A stretch of DNA of 64,000 bases from JAAUUE01 sp943370025 (GCA_943370025.1 CALRPI020000002.1:68675-132674); one strand, 5' to 3'; positions 17,300 through 25,847 are shown, counted from the stretch's first letter. A program made the numbers and translations. The notes: generated from the sequence alone by a model not told the origin.

Positions 17300-17737
17300 A
17301 TGCCAGAACAAATGCCCCTTAAGGAATCCTGTATTCAGGTAACTACCGACTTAAATGCTTTGACCGATGTGCTGCAATGGTTTGACCAATTTGAACTGCC
17401 GCCTCTGTCTAAGGATTTTTTGTGGCAATGCCGGGTTGTCCTCACAGAAGGTTTTACCAATGCTGTCCGCCATGCCCATTGTCATCTGCCCAGCAGTACA
17501 ACAATCGACTTGGAAATGAAATTATTTACAGACTATCTAGAAATCAAGATTTGGGATCAGGGAGAACTTTTTGACTGGGAAGGAACTCTAGTGGCAATTT
17601 CTCAAGAAGAAGTTGATCCTCTAGAAAAAGAAGGGGGAAGGGGCTTGATGTTTATCAAACAGCTCACTGATTATGTGGGATACGATCGCTTCTTAGACAA
17701 AAAAAACTGTCTCACCCTCCACAAAAAGCTCCATTAA
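17300..17737 (+). CDS. RsbW-like anti-sigma/serine kinase (HATPase)
   Basis: About 145 residues from the ATG at 17300 (a TTG two codons earlier is possible). It is a single GHKL ATPase domain of the RsbW/SpoIIAB type, with N box EGFTNAVRHAH (about 50-60), a G1-like IWDQGELFDW, and G2 GGRGLMFI (about 112-119). Such proteins phosphorylate a serine in a STAS-domain partner. The STAS partner here is encoded immediately upstream, fused to a sugar transferase. No sigma factor gene is near, so its main target is probably the STAS module and not a sigma factor. Confidence 0.85.
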   Translation: MPEQMPLKESCIQVTTDLNALTDVLQWFDQFELPPLSKDFLWQCRVVLTEGFTNAVRHAHCHLPSSTTIDLEMKLFTDYLEIKIWDQGELFDWEGTLVAISQEEVDPLEKEGGRGLMFIKQLTDYVGYDRFLDKKNCLTLHKKLH

Positions 17738-17744
17738 TTGTTGT

Positions 17745-17770
17745 TAGGGGCGCAAGGACTTGCGCCCCTA
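17745..17770 (+). terminator. GC-rich hairpin after the STAS/RsbW pair
   Basis: TAGGGGCGCAA pairs with TTGCGCCCCTA around GGAC, 8 bp after the stop codon. There is no T tract, so it may be a repeat palindrome serving as a 3' end. Confidence 0.5.
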
Positions 17771-17792
17771 CTAGGCCTACGACATTTACATA

Positions 17793-17893
17793 CAGCAGTT
17801 TGAGAGTGGGTGGCTACAGCTACCCACTCTCAAACCCAACTTTGATAGGACTTTCAATATTTGTGGCGTGTCTCATTTGAACGCAAAGTGCTG
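17793..17893 (+). mobile_element. MITE family 2, full copy (TA target duplication)
   Basis: A 101-bp element with ends CAGCAGTTTGAGAG and GAACGCAAAGTGCTG, flanked by TA on both sides (17791-17792 and 17894-17895). An internal hairpin is GTGGGTGGCTACAGCTACCC. It matches 56608-56724 closely over its length and shares its ends with the IS630 derivative at 56608-57416. TA duplication is the IS630 signature. It sits about 40 bp before the murJ start, so it may carry or separate that gene's promoter. Confidence 0.8.
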
Positions 17894-17935
17894 TAAGTTC
17901 TGTAGGGATTTAATTTTATCACGGAGACATTTTTT

Positions 17936-19549
17936 GTGGCTGAAGGAAGAAAACCGGGTAAATCCTTTGCAGGGATTGCGGGAATTGTCGCGGTAGCAAC
18001 TATCATCAGTAAGGTGTTTGGCTTGTTCCGCCAACAGGCGATCGCTGCGGCTTTTGGAGTCGGCGTAGTTGCCAACTCCTATGGCTATGCCTACGTGATC
18101 CCCGGTTTTTTGTTAATCCTCTTGGGGGGTATTAACGGTCCCTTTCATAGTGCCTTAGTCAGTATTTTATCGAAGCGGAATCAAGAGGATGCCGCTCCCG
18201 TCGTGGAAACCGTTAGCACCCTAGTTACCTGCGCTTTACTGTTAGTGAGTGTGTTATTAGTAATCTTTGCTGGAAACTTAACAGATCTAGTTGCTCCCGG
18301 TCTAGGGAGAACTCCGGCTGGAGCAATAGAAAGAAGTCTGGCGATTCAGCAGTTGCAGATCATGGCTCCCATGGCAATTTTAGCTGGCTTGATTGGGATT
18401 GGTTTTGGTACTCTCAACGCCGCAGACCAGTATTGGCTCCCCGCCGTTAGCCCGATCTTTTCTAGCTTGGCAGTAATTGTGGGCATTGGGGGCATCGCTT
18501 GGCAGTTGGGGGATAAGATCAGCACCCCTGAGTATGCCCAACTAGGAGGGATAATCCTGGCTGGCACAACTCTAGCTGGAGCAGTTTTGCAATGGCTAGT
18601 CCAACTGTGGGCACAGTGGCGGAGCGGGTTAACCAAGATTCGACTCCGGTTTGATTGGCGACTGCCAGGGGTCAAGGAAGCGATCGCGATCATTCTGCCT
18701 GCCACCTTCTCTTCGGGAATGCTGCAAATTAATGTCTACACCGACCTATTTTTTGCCTCAGCAATTCCCCATGCCGCCGCAGTTCTAGGCTATGCCGGAC
18801 TATTGGTGAATACTCCCCTAGGATTGGTTTCCAATATTATCTTGGTTCCCCTGATGCCAGTCTTATCCAAGCTGACAGCCCCAGAGAATTGGCAGGAACT
18901 AAAGCAAAGAATTCGTCAAGGTTTGCTCTTAACCGCCTTGACCATGCTGCCCATCAGTGCCTTGATGATTACCCTCGCCATCCCTATAGTCCGGATTGTC
19001 TACGAGCGCCAAGCCTTTGACACTAAAGCATCGATGCTAGTTGCCCCAGTTTTAGTTGCCTACGGCATTGGTATGTTTGTCTATCTGGGGCGAGATGTGT
19101 TGGTACGGGTTTTTTATGCCCTAGAGGATGGAGATACGCCCTTTAAGGTTAGTGTGTTGAATATTTTCCTCAATGCCCTGTTTGACTTTCTCTTGGTGCA
19201 AATTTGGGGAACTGTGGGGATTGTTTTAGCCACGGTCTTAGTCAATGTCATTTCGATGGTGATGTTTTTATATCTCCTGAATAAAAAGCTCCGGGGTCTG
19301 CCGCTGCTAGATTGGAGTTTACCTCTGCTGGGGATTACGGCAGCTAGTGTAGTCTGCGGTTTAGTCAGTTGGGGGATTAGTTGGGGGACTCAGCAAGTAT
19401 GGGGGAATGAAGGTTTAGGCATCCAGTTCATAGAAATCACGGCGGCTAGCATCGGTGGACTTTTGGCTTTTACGTTGATTGTGACTAGATTAAATTTGCC
19501 AGAGGTGGATCTGCTGGGGGCAAGACTGCGGGAAAAACTGCCTTGGTAG
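17936..19549 (+). CDS. murJ: MurJ/MviN lipid II flippase
   Basis: The 537-residue polytopic protein starts at a GTG (GGAG box at about 17923). The N-terminus matches MurJ/MviN: SFAGIAGIVAVATIISKVFGLFRQQAIAAAFG, then AYVIPGFLLILLGGINGPFHSALV, with about 14 hydrophobic helices. The conserved arginine in LFRQ and the long GINGPFHSAL segment are family features. It flips the lipid-linked peptidoglycan precursor to the outer face of the plasma membrane. It is transcribed alone, with a MITE immediately upstream and two strong hairpins downstream. Confidence 0.92.
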   Translation: MAEGRKPGKSFAGIAGIVAVATIISKVFGLFRQQAIAAAFGVGVVANSYGYAYVIPGFLLILLGGINGPFHSALVSILSKRNQEDAAPVVETVSTLVTCALLLVSVLLVIFAGNLTDLVAPGLGRTPAGAIERSLAIQQLQIMAPMAILAGLIGIGFGTLNAADQYWLPAVSPIFSSLAVIVGIGGIAWQLGDKISTPEYAQLGGIILAGTTLAGAVLQWLVQLWAQWRSGLTKIRLRFDWRLPGVKEAIAIILPATFSSGMLQINVYTDLFFASAIPHAAAVLGYAGLLVNTPLGLVSNIILVPLMPVLSKLTAPENWQELKQRIRQGLLLTALTMLPISALMITLAIPIVRIVYERQAFDTKASMLVAPVLVAYGIGMFVYLGRDVLVRVFYALEDGDTPFKVSVLNIFLNALFDFLLVQIWGTVGIVLATVLVNVISMVMFLYLLNKKLRGLPLLDWSLPLLGITAASVVCGLVSWGISWGTQQVWGNEGLGIQFIEITAASIGGLLAFTLIVTRLNLPEVDLLGARLREKLPW

Positions 19550-19607
19550 GTATTTCGATCGTACTTGGGCAGTGCGTAATTCCTAAATCCAACGTAAATT
19601 CTGGTTA

Positions 19608-19685
19608 AGGGCTTTTTGAGGAGTGGCGCAATGCGCCGCCCCTCAAAAAGCCCTATTTTGCGTGCGCGAAGCGCACGCAAAATAG
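19608..19685. terminator. Two consecutive perfect hairpins after murJ
   Basis: Hairpin 1 (19608-19654) pairs AGGGCTTTTTGAGG with CCTCAAAAAGCCCT. Hairpin 2 (19653-19685) is a perfect 15-bp stem, CTATTTTGCGTGCGC with GCGCACGCAAAATAG, around GAA. The two overlap by two bases and compete for the shared CT. Both contain T-rich arms and could stop transcription from either side. Confidence 0.65.
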
Positions 19686-19808
19686 GAAACTTTAGCTTAT
19701 GCCGAACTAGCGTTAAATCTAAATTCTTATTTCGGCAAGAAGTCTAATGATCTAGGATGGAGTTGGGGATAAAATAAAATCTAATTAGACTAATTAGTCC
19801 CAACCTCA

Positions 19809-19888
19809 GAGGCTATTTATAAAGTCTGATTTTTCGTCCCCAGTGGGGGCAAAAAATCAAACCTTCTCGCCAATTTATAAATGACCTC
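19809..19888 (-). mobile_element. MITE family 1, copy B (TCA target duplication)
   Basis: An 80-bp element starting GAGGCTATTTATAAAGTCTG and ending TTTATAAATGACCTC, in the opposite orientation to copy A. It is flanked by TCA on both sides (19806-19808 and 19889-19891). Other copies have TTA, so the duplication is TNA. Confidence 0.8.
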
Positions 19889-19912
19889 TCAATCAAACAT
19901 CAGACTTACGCA

Positions 19913-19963
19913 TTTGGAGTTTTTGCGGGCTGAGCGTAGCCGAAGCCCACAAAAACTCCAAAA
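19913..19963. repeat. REP-like hairpin with GCTGAGCGTAG loop
   Basis: TTTGGAGTTTTTGCGGGC pairs with GCCCACAAAAACTCCAAA around TGAGCGTAGCCGAA. It is one of about ten copies in the window (26029, 37485, 40027, 41655, 54259, 59527 and 63793 are others). The loop sequence is kept while the arms vary. Confidence 0.75.
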
Positions 19964-20023
19964 AACCAGATAATTCGTTGTTAGTGCGTAAATCCTAAAT
20001 AATCTAAATTTATAGAAATAGCC

Positions 20024-20404
20024 GTGAATCAAAATATTCCTAAAATAATTCAACTGAAACTGCCTAGCCTGATGCCTTGGCTGATTCTGCTAGGGTTAGT
20101 TTTGCTTTCAGGCACCACTGCCTTTAAATGGTTAGCCGATGGCTTTTTGATTTTGTTGGCGATCGTAATTATTTTGCCGATCATGGGGTGGTTTGGCTTG
20201 CAGTGGTGGCTGCGCCGGAACCTAGTCGAGGCTCCCTGTCCAGTGTGTAGTTATGAATTTACTGGATTCCAAGGAACTAATTGTGTTTGCCCTAGTTGTG
20301 GCGAACCTCTCCAAGCTGAGCAGGGAAAGTTTAAACGAGTGACTCCAGCCGGCACGATCGATGTCGAAGCCGTGGAAGTAGTGGGAAAAAATCTCGAAGA
20401 TTAG
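20024..20404 (+). CDS. Membrane protein with C-terminal zinc ribbon
   Basis: The 126-residue protein begins at a GTG. Two hydrophobic helices (about 16-32, LMPWLILLGLVLLSGTT, and 38-60) are followed by a zinc ribbon, APCPVCSYEFTGFQGTNCVCPSCGE, with the ligand pairs CPVC and CPSC (about 72-75 and 89-92) and a spare cysteine before the second pair. A short hydrophilic tail follows. Proteins of this layout are conserved in cyanobacteria without a known function. No strong ribosome site is visible upstream, so the start could be further in, but the first helix is needed for a sensible topology. Confidence 0.72.
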   Translation: MNQNIPKIIQLKLPSLMPWLILLGLVLLSGTTAFKWLADGFLILLAIVIILPIMGWFGLQWWLRRNLVEAPCPVCSYEFTGFQGTNCVCPSCGEPLQAEQGKFKRVTPAGTIDVEAVEVVGKNLED

Positions 20405-20616
20405 AGGTAAAATCAAGCTTAAACTTGGTTAGAGGCTGGCTATGATGTATTTTTAGTGCCGCCCACCTAGTAATCTAGCCAGTCATCTAATCAAATTAGG
20501 TCTTACGCGCTGTGAATAAATTATTGAGGATTCTGGGAGTTATTGCGGACTTCGACGACTCTCATTCCACAATAACTTTCAAAAATAACTTTCAAATGCG
20601 TAAGTTTTGCAAATAT

Positions 20617-20726
20617 CTAGTAGTCTGTCAAGTGTTTTTTGAGGGGTTGAAAACCCCTCAAAAAACACACCCACAAAACTTTCTGGATGCTATAGACCCA
20701 TCAACTAGTCGTTGACAGACTACTAG
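20617..20726. mobile_element. MITE family 4 (CTAG-flanked)
   Basis: A perfect 15-bp inverted repeat, CTAGTAGTCTGTCAA and TTGACAGACTACTAG, bounds 110 bp. Inside is a second palindrome, TGTTTTTTGAGGGG / CCCCTCAAAAAACA. If the outer CTAG is a 4-bp target duplication, the element is TAGTCTGTCAA...TTGACAGACTA. No transposase for it is present in the window. It lies about 40 bp before the GAF-PAS gene. Confidence 0.7.
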
Positions 20727-20767
20727 CCAGTAATCTAACCAGTGCTATCTACTAAGGGAACCCAACT

Positions 20768-21739
20768 ATGAGCGATCAGCCCCCATCTCAATTAATGGCA
20801 GAACTAGAAGCTCTGCGCCAAGAAGCCCTAATTCTGAGGCGGACTAAATTGGCATTTGAGGCTCAAAACCAATTGGTGAAAGCCTTGATTTCTGTATCGC
20901 AAGCCTCCACGGGAAGGTTAATGCTGCGATCGATGCTTTTAGAAACCGTCAAAATTACCTCCAGTTTGGTAGAAGCTCAGGATAGTAGTTTATTTTTAGT
21001 TGATGAGTATGGAGTTGTGATCGAAAGTATTTTGGCTAGGGGAGCGGCAATTCGGGAAGTCAAACAAAACTTGATTGGGCAAGTTCTGGATAAGGGTTTA
21101 GCGGGCTGGGTAGTCCAAAACCATCAGGTCGGGCTAATTCCTGATACTAGGGAAGATCATCGCTGGTTAACCCTGCCCAACCAACCCTATACCGTTGGTT
21201 CTGCCCTCTGCGTTCCCATTATTCATTCCAAAAAGTTATTAGGGATTCTCACCCTGACCCACCCAGATTTTCATAAATTTGACCAAGAAGCGGCAGACCT
21301 GATGGAAATGACCGCCACTCAAATGGCTCTAGCACTGGACAATGCTCGCATGTATATGAAGGCTCAATCTCCTTCCCTCTCTTCAGTTCCTCCTGTAGAA
21401 ACAGCCCCGATCGCCTCCCAAGACCTGACAAAATTAGGCGTTTATATCCTAGGCATGGATGGAAAATTCCTCTACCTGAGTAGCCAAATTGAAGAAATAT
21501 TTGGCTACAGCATTCCCGAAATTCTAGAGATGAATTCTGCCCTATCGCTAGTAGCTACTGATAGCCGCAAGGAATTTTCAGATGAGTTTCAGCCATGTTT
21601 TCAGGGATACACAAGCCAAGTTAACTGCAAGTTTCATGGTAAAAGCAAAGAAGGTAGACTTCTGAGGCTAGAAATAGCAGGAAATAGAACTAAAGTCTAC
21701 GGCAAGTTTGTAATTATTGGTGTGATAGGCGAAGTTTGA
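20768..21739 (+). CDS. GAF-PAS sensor-like protein without output domain
   Basis: The 323-residue cytoplasmic protein has an N-terminal coil (about 5-40), a GAF domain (about 50-195: LVEAQDSSLFLVDEYG, GLAGWVVQNHQVGLIPDT, SALCVPIIHSKKLLGILTLTHP) and a PAS domain (about 222-320: LGVYILGMDGKFLYLSSQIEEIFGYS). There is no kinase, cyclase or DNA-binding output. The cysteine in SALCVPI is not at a known bilin position, so chromophore binding is not claimed. It likely acts by protein-protein contact. The glycosyltransferase gene 7 bp downstream is probably in the same operon. Confidence 0.85.
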   Translation: MSDQPPSQLMAELEALRQEALILRRTKLAFEAQNQLVKALISVSQASTGRLMLRSMLLETVKITSSLVEAQDSSLFLVDEYGVVIESILARGAAIREVKQNLIGQVLDKGLAGWVVQNHQVGLIPDTREDHRWLTLPNQPYTVGSALCVPIIHSKKLLGILTLTHPDFHKFDQEAADLMEMTATQMALALDNARMYMKAQSPSLSSVPPVETAPIASQDLTKLGVYILGMDGKFLYLSSQIEEIFGYSIPEILEMNSALSLVATDSRKEFSDEFQPCFQGYTSQVNCKFHGKSKEGRLLRLEIAGNRTKVYGKFVIIGVIGEV

Positions 21740-21746
21740 CATCCTC

Positions 21747-22862
21747 ATGAGAATCGGTTTTTTAGACAATATCAAGTGGGATTATCGCGTGGATAGCGTC
21801 CAGCATGTTCCCTTAGGCGGTTCTCAGTCTTCCCTGTGCTATCTGGCAGTAGCCTTAGCCAACCAGCAACATCAGGTATTTTTGTTTAATAGCTGCACCA
21901 CTCCAACCGTCAGCTTGGGAGTTCAGTGTCAACCGTTGGCAGATTTATTTACCACCAAGGCACCAGAACTAGATATGCTAATTGTACTTAATCATGCCAA
22001 TTGGGGGCAGAAACTCCGACAGGCATTACCTCCCAGAACCAAGTTGATCTTCTGGACAGGACACGCCGTGGATCAACCAGCGATCGCTCCCCTCCAAAAC
22101 CCGGCAGAATGCCAGAGCTATGATTATTTTGTCTTTGTCAGTGAATGGCAGCGACAAAACTATCTCATCGGTCTAGATATTCATCCCCGCAAAGCTAAAT
22201 TATTGCGTAATTGCATCGCCCCAGCCTTTGAGAATTTGTTTGACTCAGATTCAGCTATCATCAGCCAGAAAACCAATCCTCCAGTTATCGCCTACACCAG
22301 CACTCCCTTTCGAGGGCTAGATCTATTGCTAGAAATGTTTCCCCAGCTCCGGCAAACTATTCCCGGTTTGATTCTCAAGGTATTCTCTAGCCTGCAAGTC
22401 TATCAGATCGCAGATCAAGAAGATCCCTACAGTTGGCTCTACGAAAAATGCCGCCAGACTCCGGGAGTGGAATATATCGGCTCCGTGCCCCAAGCCCAGT
22501 TAGCGCAGGAATTGCGATCAGTCACCCTGCTAGCCTATCCCAACCACTTTGCCGAAACCTCTTGTATTTCTGTCCTAGAGGCGATGGCTAGTGGTTGCTT
22601 AGTTGTCACCAGTAATTTAGGAGCATTACCAGAAACTACAGAGGGTTTTGGGAGCTTAGTATCTGTGGGTGATGATTGGTCTATATATCAACAACGTTTT
22701 ATTCAGGAAGTGCAGACTTTGTTGCAACCATCAGAGCCTTTGACTACTTCTACAGATTTTGGAAAAACTCAATATATTCAATGGCAGGTCAACTACATCA
22801 ATAGATACTATAACTGGCAGCGAAGAGCCTCCGAGTGGGCTAATTGGTTACAAAACGTTTAG
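21747..22862 (+). CDS. Family 4 glycosyltransferase
   Basis: The 371-residue GT-B fold protein has an acceptor-side loop GGSQSSLCYLAVALANQQHQV near the start. A donor-side half follows, with PVIAYTSTPFRGLDLLLEMFPQL and CISVLEAMASGCLVVTSNLGALPE, carrying the EAMASG motif of GT4 enzymes. It is soluble, with no membrane helix. It probably adds a sugar in surface glycan synthesis. It follows the GAF-PAS gene by 7 bp on the same strand. The C-terminus is rich in aromatic residues (YINRYYNWQRRASEWANW). Confidence 0.88.
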   Translation: MRIGFLDNIKWDYRVDSVQHVPLGGSQSSLCYLAVALANQQHQVFLFNSCTTPTVSLGVQCQPLADLFTTKAPELDMLIVLNHANWGQKLRQALPPRTKLIFWTGHAVDQPAIAPLQNPAECQSYDYFVFVSEWQRQNYLIGLDIHPRKAKLLRNCIAPAFENLFDSDSAIISQKTNPPVIAYTSTPFRGLDLLLEMFPQLRQTIPGLILKVFSSLQVYQIADQEDPYSWLYEKCRQTPGVEYIGSVPQAQLAQELRSVTLLAYPNHFAETSCISVLEAMASGCLVVTSNLGALPETTEGFGSLVSVGDDWSIYQQRFIQEVQTLLQPSEPLTTSTDFGKTQYIQWQVNYINRYYNWQRRASEWANWLQNV

Positions 22863-23012
22863 TTTGGTCATTATAATTATGATGAATTCCGATCTCCTAA
22901 GTATAATTTACATATAACTACTAATTAGTGACTAGGTATTAGAAACACCTCACTTGGGTGCCAACACCCATGGGATGTTCTTGGAGAGAAATTGCTATTT
23001 AGGAAATTGCTA

Positions 23013-23100
23013 TAGTAATCCTAAATGGGTTGAGAACGGCTCCCCCGGAGGGAGAGCCGTTCTCAACCCTCTAAAATTCTAAAATCAATTAGGATCGCTA
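23013..23100 (+). mobile_element. MITE family 3, copy 2
   Basis: An 88-bp element with ends TAGTAATCCTAAAT and ATTAGGATCGCTA, and core hairpin GAGAACGGCTCCCCC / GGGAGAGCCGTTCTC. Compared with 15356-15445, paired bases in the stem have changed on both sides (AAAACGG to AGAACGG with CCGTTTT to CCGTTCT). Confidence 0.7.
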
Positions 23101-23187
23101 TATTTAATTAATGTTTTATTAATGAGAATCAATAAACAACCATAGCAAGTTGTTCTAGCCTAGCTACAAAGAAACCGGAGTCATACA

Positions 23188-24312
23188 ATGGAATCCTTAG
23201 CTTACATTCATAATGCGATCGCCTACGAAGACCCCACTCCCGCCCCAATAGTTACCCTATGGCAACGTTTTAACGGTCAAAAACGACCTAGTTCTGGTTG
23301 GTTAAAATTTCTCTGGATTGGTGTGATTGTTGCTGCAACAATTTCCCTAGGTGAAGCAGCCCGTGCTGCCACGATGAAAGTAAAAACTGATAATGGCTTA
23401 GGCATGAATGTCCGATCTGCACCAACAGTTAATAGTGATATTGTGGGTGGTTTAAGCGAAGGGGCTGTTATTAACGTTTCTGCAAGCGAAACTCCGGCTT
23501 GGAGCCAAATTACAGAAGGCTCTCTTGCTGGTAAGTATGTCAGTAACACTTGGCTAGTCAGTGTCGGCGCTTCTTCGGACCCGATTATTCCCGTCAGCGA
23601 CCCAGCAACGGAAAAAACATATGTGATTAAAACCAATAGTGGTATCGGCGTAAAAGTGCGAGCGTTGCCTGCCACCACTAGTGTCCATGTTGGTGGTTTA
23701 GGGGAAGGAGAAAAGGTCAGTGCGAAAGCTAGTGGAACTGAGGGTTGGCTCCAAGTCACCTCTGGTGGTTACCGGGGTGGTTATGTAGCGAGTGCCTGGG
23801 CAGTTCCTAGTAGTGGATATATTGAGGCTGTTGATCCTGGTACTGGTGGTTCCTCAGGCAATTATACAGTGAGAACCAATAGTGGCATTGGAGTAGTTGT
23901 GCGATCGAGTCCTAGCAATGTCAGTGGAAATATTGGCGGCTTAGGGGAAGGCTCTGTTGTTAAGGCAACTCCGGTGGGTAATGGCTGGTTGCAAATTACT
24001 TCTGGTTCCTACGCTGGGGGTTATATTTCTGACAATTGGGCTGTGGTGGGGGGCAGTGGTAGCACAATTAATGTCAATAATCCTGACTATGGGACTGGAA
24101 ACTATATTGTAGATACTAACGGCGGGGGGTTGATAGTGCGATCGGCTCCTACTACCTCTGCTCGATCTATAGGAGGACTAGGGGAAGGACAACGGGTTTC
24201 AGCCGTAGCTAGTGGCACTGCGGGCTGGCTTGTGATCAATTCCGGTTCTTATGCTGGAGGATATATCTCTAGTGCTTGGGTCACATCTGTTAGTAGTGTC
24301 GCCTCATTTTAG
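23188..24312 (+). CDS. Secreted or membrane-anchored protein with four SH3b repeats
   Basis: The 374-residue protein has a conserved cytoplasmic leader MESLAYIHNAIAYEDP, a hydrophobic segment (about 40-60, FLWIGVIVAATISLGEAARA) ending in AARAA, which may be a late signal peptide or an anchor, and four bacterial SH3 repeats (about 62-122, 144-207, 226-290 and 306-370). Each repeat has the pattern VRSAPTxNSxxVGGLxEGxxV...W..IxSGxxxGGYISxxW. SH3b domains bind peptidoglycan or polysaccharide. No catalytic domain is present. A paralogue with the same leader lies directly downstream. Confidence 0.85.
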   Translation: MESLAYIHNAIAYEDPTPAPIVTLWQRFNGQKRPSSGWLKFLWIGVIVAATISLGEAARAATMKVKTDNGLGMNVRSAPTVNSDIVGGLSEGAVINVSASETPAWSQITEGSLAGKYVSNTWLVSVGASSDPIIPVSDPATEKTYVIKTNSGIGVKVRALPATTSVHVGGLGEGEKVSAKASGTEGWLQVTSGGYRGGYVASAWAVPSSGYIEAVDPGTGGSSGNYTVRTNSGIGVVVRSSPSNVSGNIGGLGEGSVVKATPVGNGWLQITSGSYAGGYISDNWAVVGGSGSTINVNNPDYGTGNYIVDTNGGGLIVRSAPTTSARSIGGLGEGQRVSAVASGTAGWLVINSGSYAGGYISSAWVTSVSSVASF

Positions 24313-24341
24313 TTCTTAGAAATATATCGCAATCCTAAATA

Positions 24342-24386
24342 CAGCAGTTTGTGTATGGGCGGTGACAGCCACCCATACACAAATTC
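24342..24386 (+). repeat. MITE family 2 partial end / hairpin between the SH3 genes
   Basis: It begins TACAGCAGTTTGTGTATGGG and folds as TTTGTGTATGGGCGG with CCACCCATACACAAA. The first bases match MITE family 2, but the other end is missing. It could act as an attenuator between the two SH3 genes. Confidence 0.5.
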
Positions 24387-24449
24387 AAACCGAATCAATT
24401 AAAAATGGGATATTTTACGGAAAACTGATCAAGAAACCGGAGTGAAAAA

Positions 24450-25814
24450 ATGGAATCCTTAGCTTATATTCATCAAGCGATCGCCTATACAGACTCTAAC
24501 CCTGCCCCGATCGTTACCCTGTGGCAGCATTTTAATGGTCAAAAACGCCCTAGCTCTGGCTGGCTAAAATTTCTGGGGATTAGTCTCATTGTCGCTGCCG
24601 CTATTTCTCTAGGTGAGGCAGCCCATGCAGCCACGGTGAAAGTGGCAACGAGAAGTGGAAATCTCAACGTCCGGGTTCAGCCTAATACAAATCTGGCTCC
24701 CATTGATAGCCTAGCACCGGGAACATTAGTGGAAGTAGCTGATAGTAGTATTCCCGGCTGGTATATGATTACTGCTGGCAATCTCAGGAATAACTACATT
24801 GCTAGTGCATTTACAGAGCCAGTTGGTGTGGGTGGCGATCCGATGACTCCGGGAGCTACGGGCAAAATGCGAGTCAAAACTGATAATGGCTTAGGGATAA
24901 ATATCCGAGAAGCACCAAGTTTCAATAGCCAAATTAAAGGCGGCTTCAAGGAAGGAGAGATTATCACTGTTACTGCCATCGATACTCCGGGCTGGAGTCG
25001 GGTGACTGAGGGCAGTTTTGCTGGGCGCTTTGTCAATAATGACTGGTTAGTGAGTCTTGGTACGGTGGGAAACGGAACTACGCGGGAAGCCTCAGCAACG
25101 ACCCCAACTGTAGAAACCAGCACCGCTCCCGAAAGAAATTATGTAATTAAAACCCCTAGTGGCAGAGGTGTCCAAGTCAGAGCATTGCCGATCGATACTA
25201 GCCAGCGGATTGCTGGTCTAGATGAAGGGGCAAGATTTACCGCCAAAGAGAGTGGCACAAGTGGCTGGCTCCAGATTACCTCTGGTAATCTTCGAGGTGG
25301 TTATATTCGAGACAGATGGGCGGTTACTCCGGTTGTTGATAGCGTTGTTAATAGCGTTGTTAATAGCTCTGAGGCTACCAACTATACAGTAAAGACTAAT
25401 AATGGGGTTGGCGTGATTATCCGATCGACCCCGAATATTGCGAGTCCCAGTATTGACGGCTTGAGCGAAGGCTCGGTGGTGAGGGCGGTTCCCATTAATA
25501 GCGAATGGTTGCAACTGGTCTCTGGACCCAATGCTGGAGGGTATATTGCCCGCAGGTGGACAACGACCGGCACGATCTCAGTGATGAATCCTCGCACGGG
25601 TAATTATTTTGTCAATACAAATGTTAGTAATTTGGCAGTGCGATCGGCTCCCTGTGATACTGCTGGTACTATAGGCGAATTAGTAAGAGGGCAGAGCATC
25701 TCCGCAGTAGCCAGTGGCACCTCAGGCTGGCTAAGGATCACGGAGGGTCCCTACGCCGGAGCCTATATCTCTAGTACTTGGGTTGCGCCTACTAGCAACA
25801 TCGCCTCATTTTAA
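24450..25814 (+). CDS. Paralogous protein with five SH3b repeats
   Basis: The 454-residue protein has the same leader (MESLAYIHQAIAY) and anchor (FLGISLIVAAAISLGEAAHA) as the upstream gene, so the two arose by tandem duplication. It has five SH3b repeats (about 62-122, 136-197, 225-290, 308-370 and 385-450). The first repeat (VATRSGNLNVRVQPNTNLAP) has no counterpart at the matching place in the shorter paralogue. A linker VVDSVVNSVVNSSE contains a small repeat. Function is inferred only from SH3b binding to cell-wall glycans. Confidence 0.85.
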   Translation: MESLAYIHQAIAYTDSNPAPIVTLWQHFNGQKRPSSGWLKFLGISLIVAAAISLGEAAHAATVKVATRSGNLNVRVQPNTNLAPIDSLAPGTLVEVADSSIPGWYMITAGNLRNNYIASAFTEPVGVGGDPMTPGATGKMRVKTDNGLGINIREAPSFNSQIKGGFKEGEIITVTAIDTPGWSRVTEGSFAGRFVNNDWLVSLGTVGNGTTREASATTPTVETSTAPERNYVIKTPSGRGVQVRALPIDTSQRIAGLDEGARFTAKESGTSGWLQITSGNLRGGYIRDRWAVTPVVDSVVNSVVNSSEATNYTVKTNNGVGVIIRSTPNIASPSIDGLSEGSVVRAVPINSEWLQLVSGPNAGGYIARRWTTTGTISVMNPRTGNYFVNTNVSNLAVRSAPCDTAGTIGELVRGQSISAVASGTSGWLRITEGPYAGAYISSTWVAPTSNIASF

Positions 25815-25847
25815 CTAATACAGGACTTAGAGGTCATTTAATGAACG

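Noticed and set aside
20512..20715. 67-codon open frame beginning MNKLLRILGVIADFDDSHST
   Set aside because: More than half of it lies in the MITE family 4 inverted repeat and its internal hairpin; no ribosome site or recognised family.
23277..25597. Antisense open frames opposite both SH3-repeat genes
   Set aside because: They arise from the repetitive GC-biased SH3 coding sequence and show the same repeat spacing; no independent evidence.
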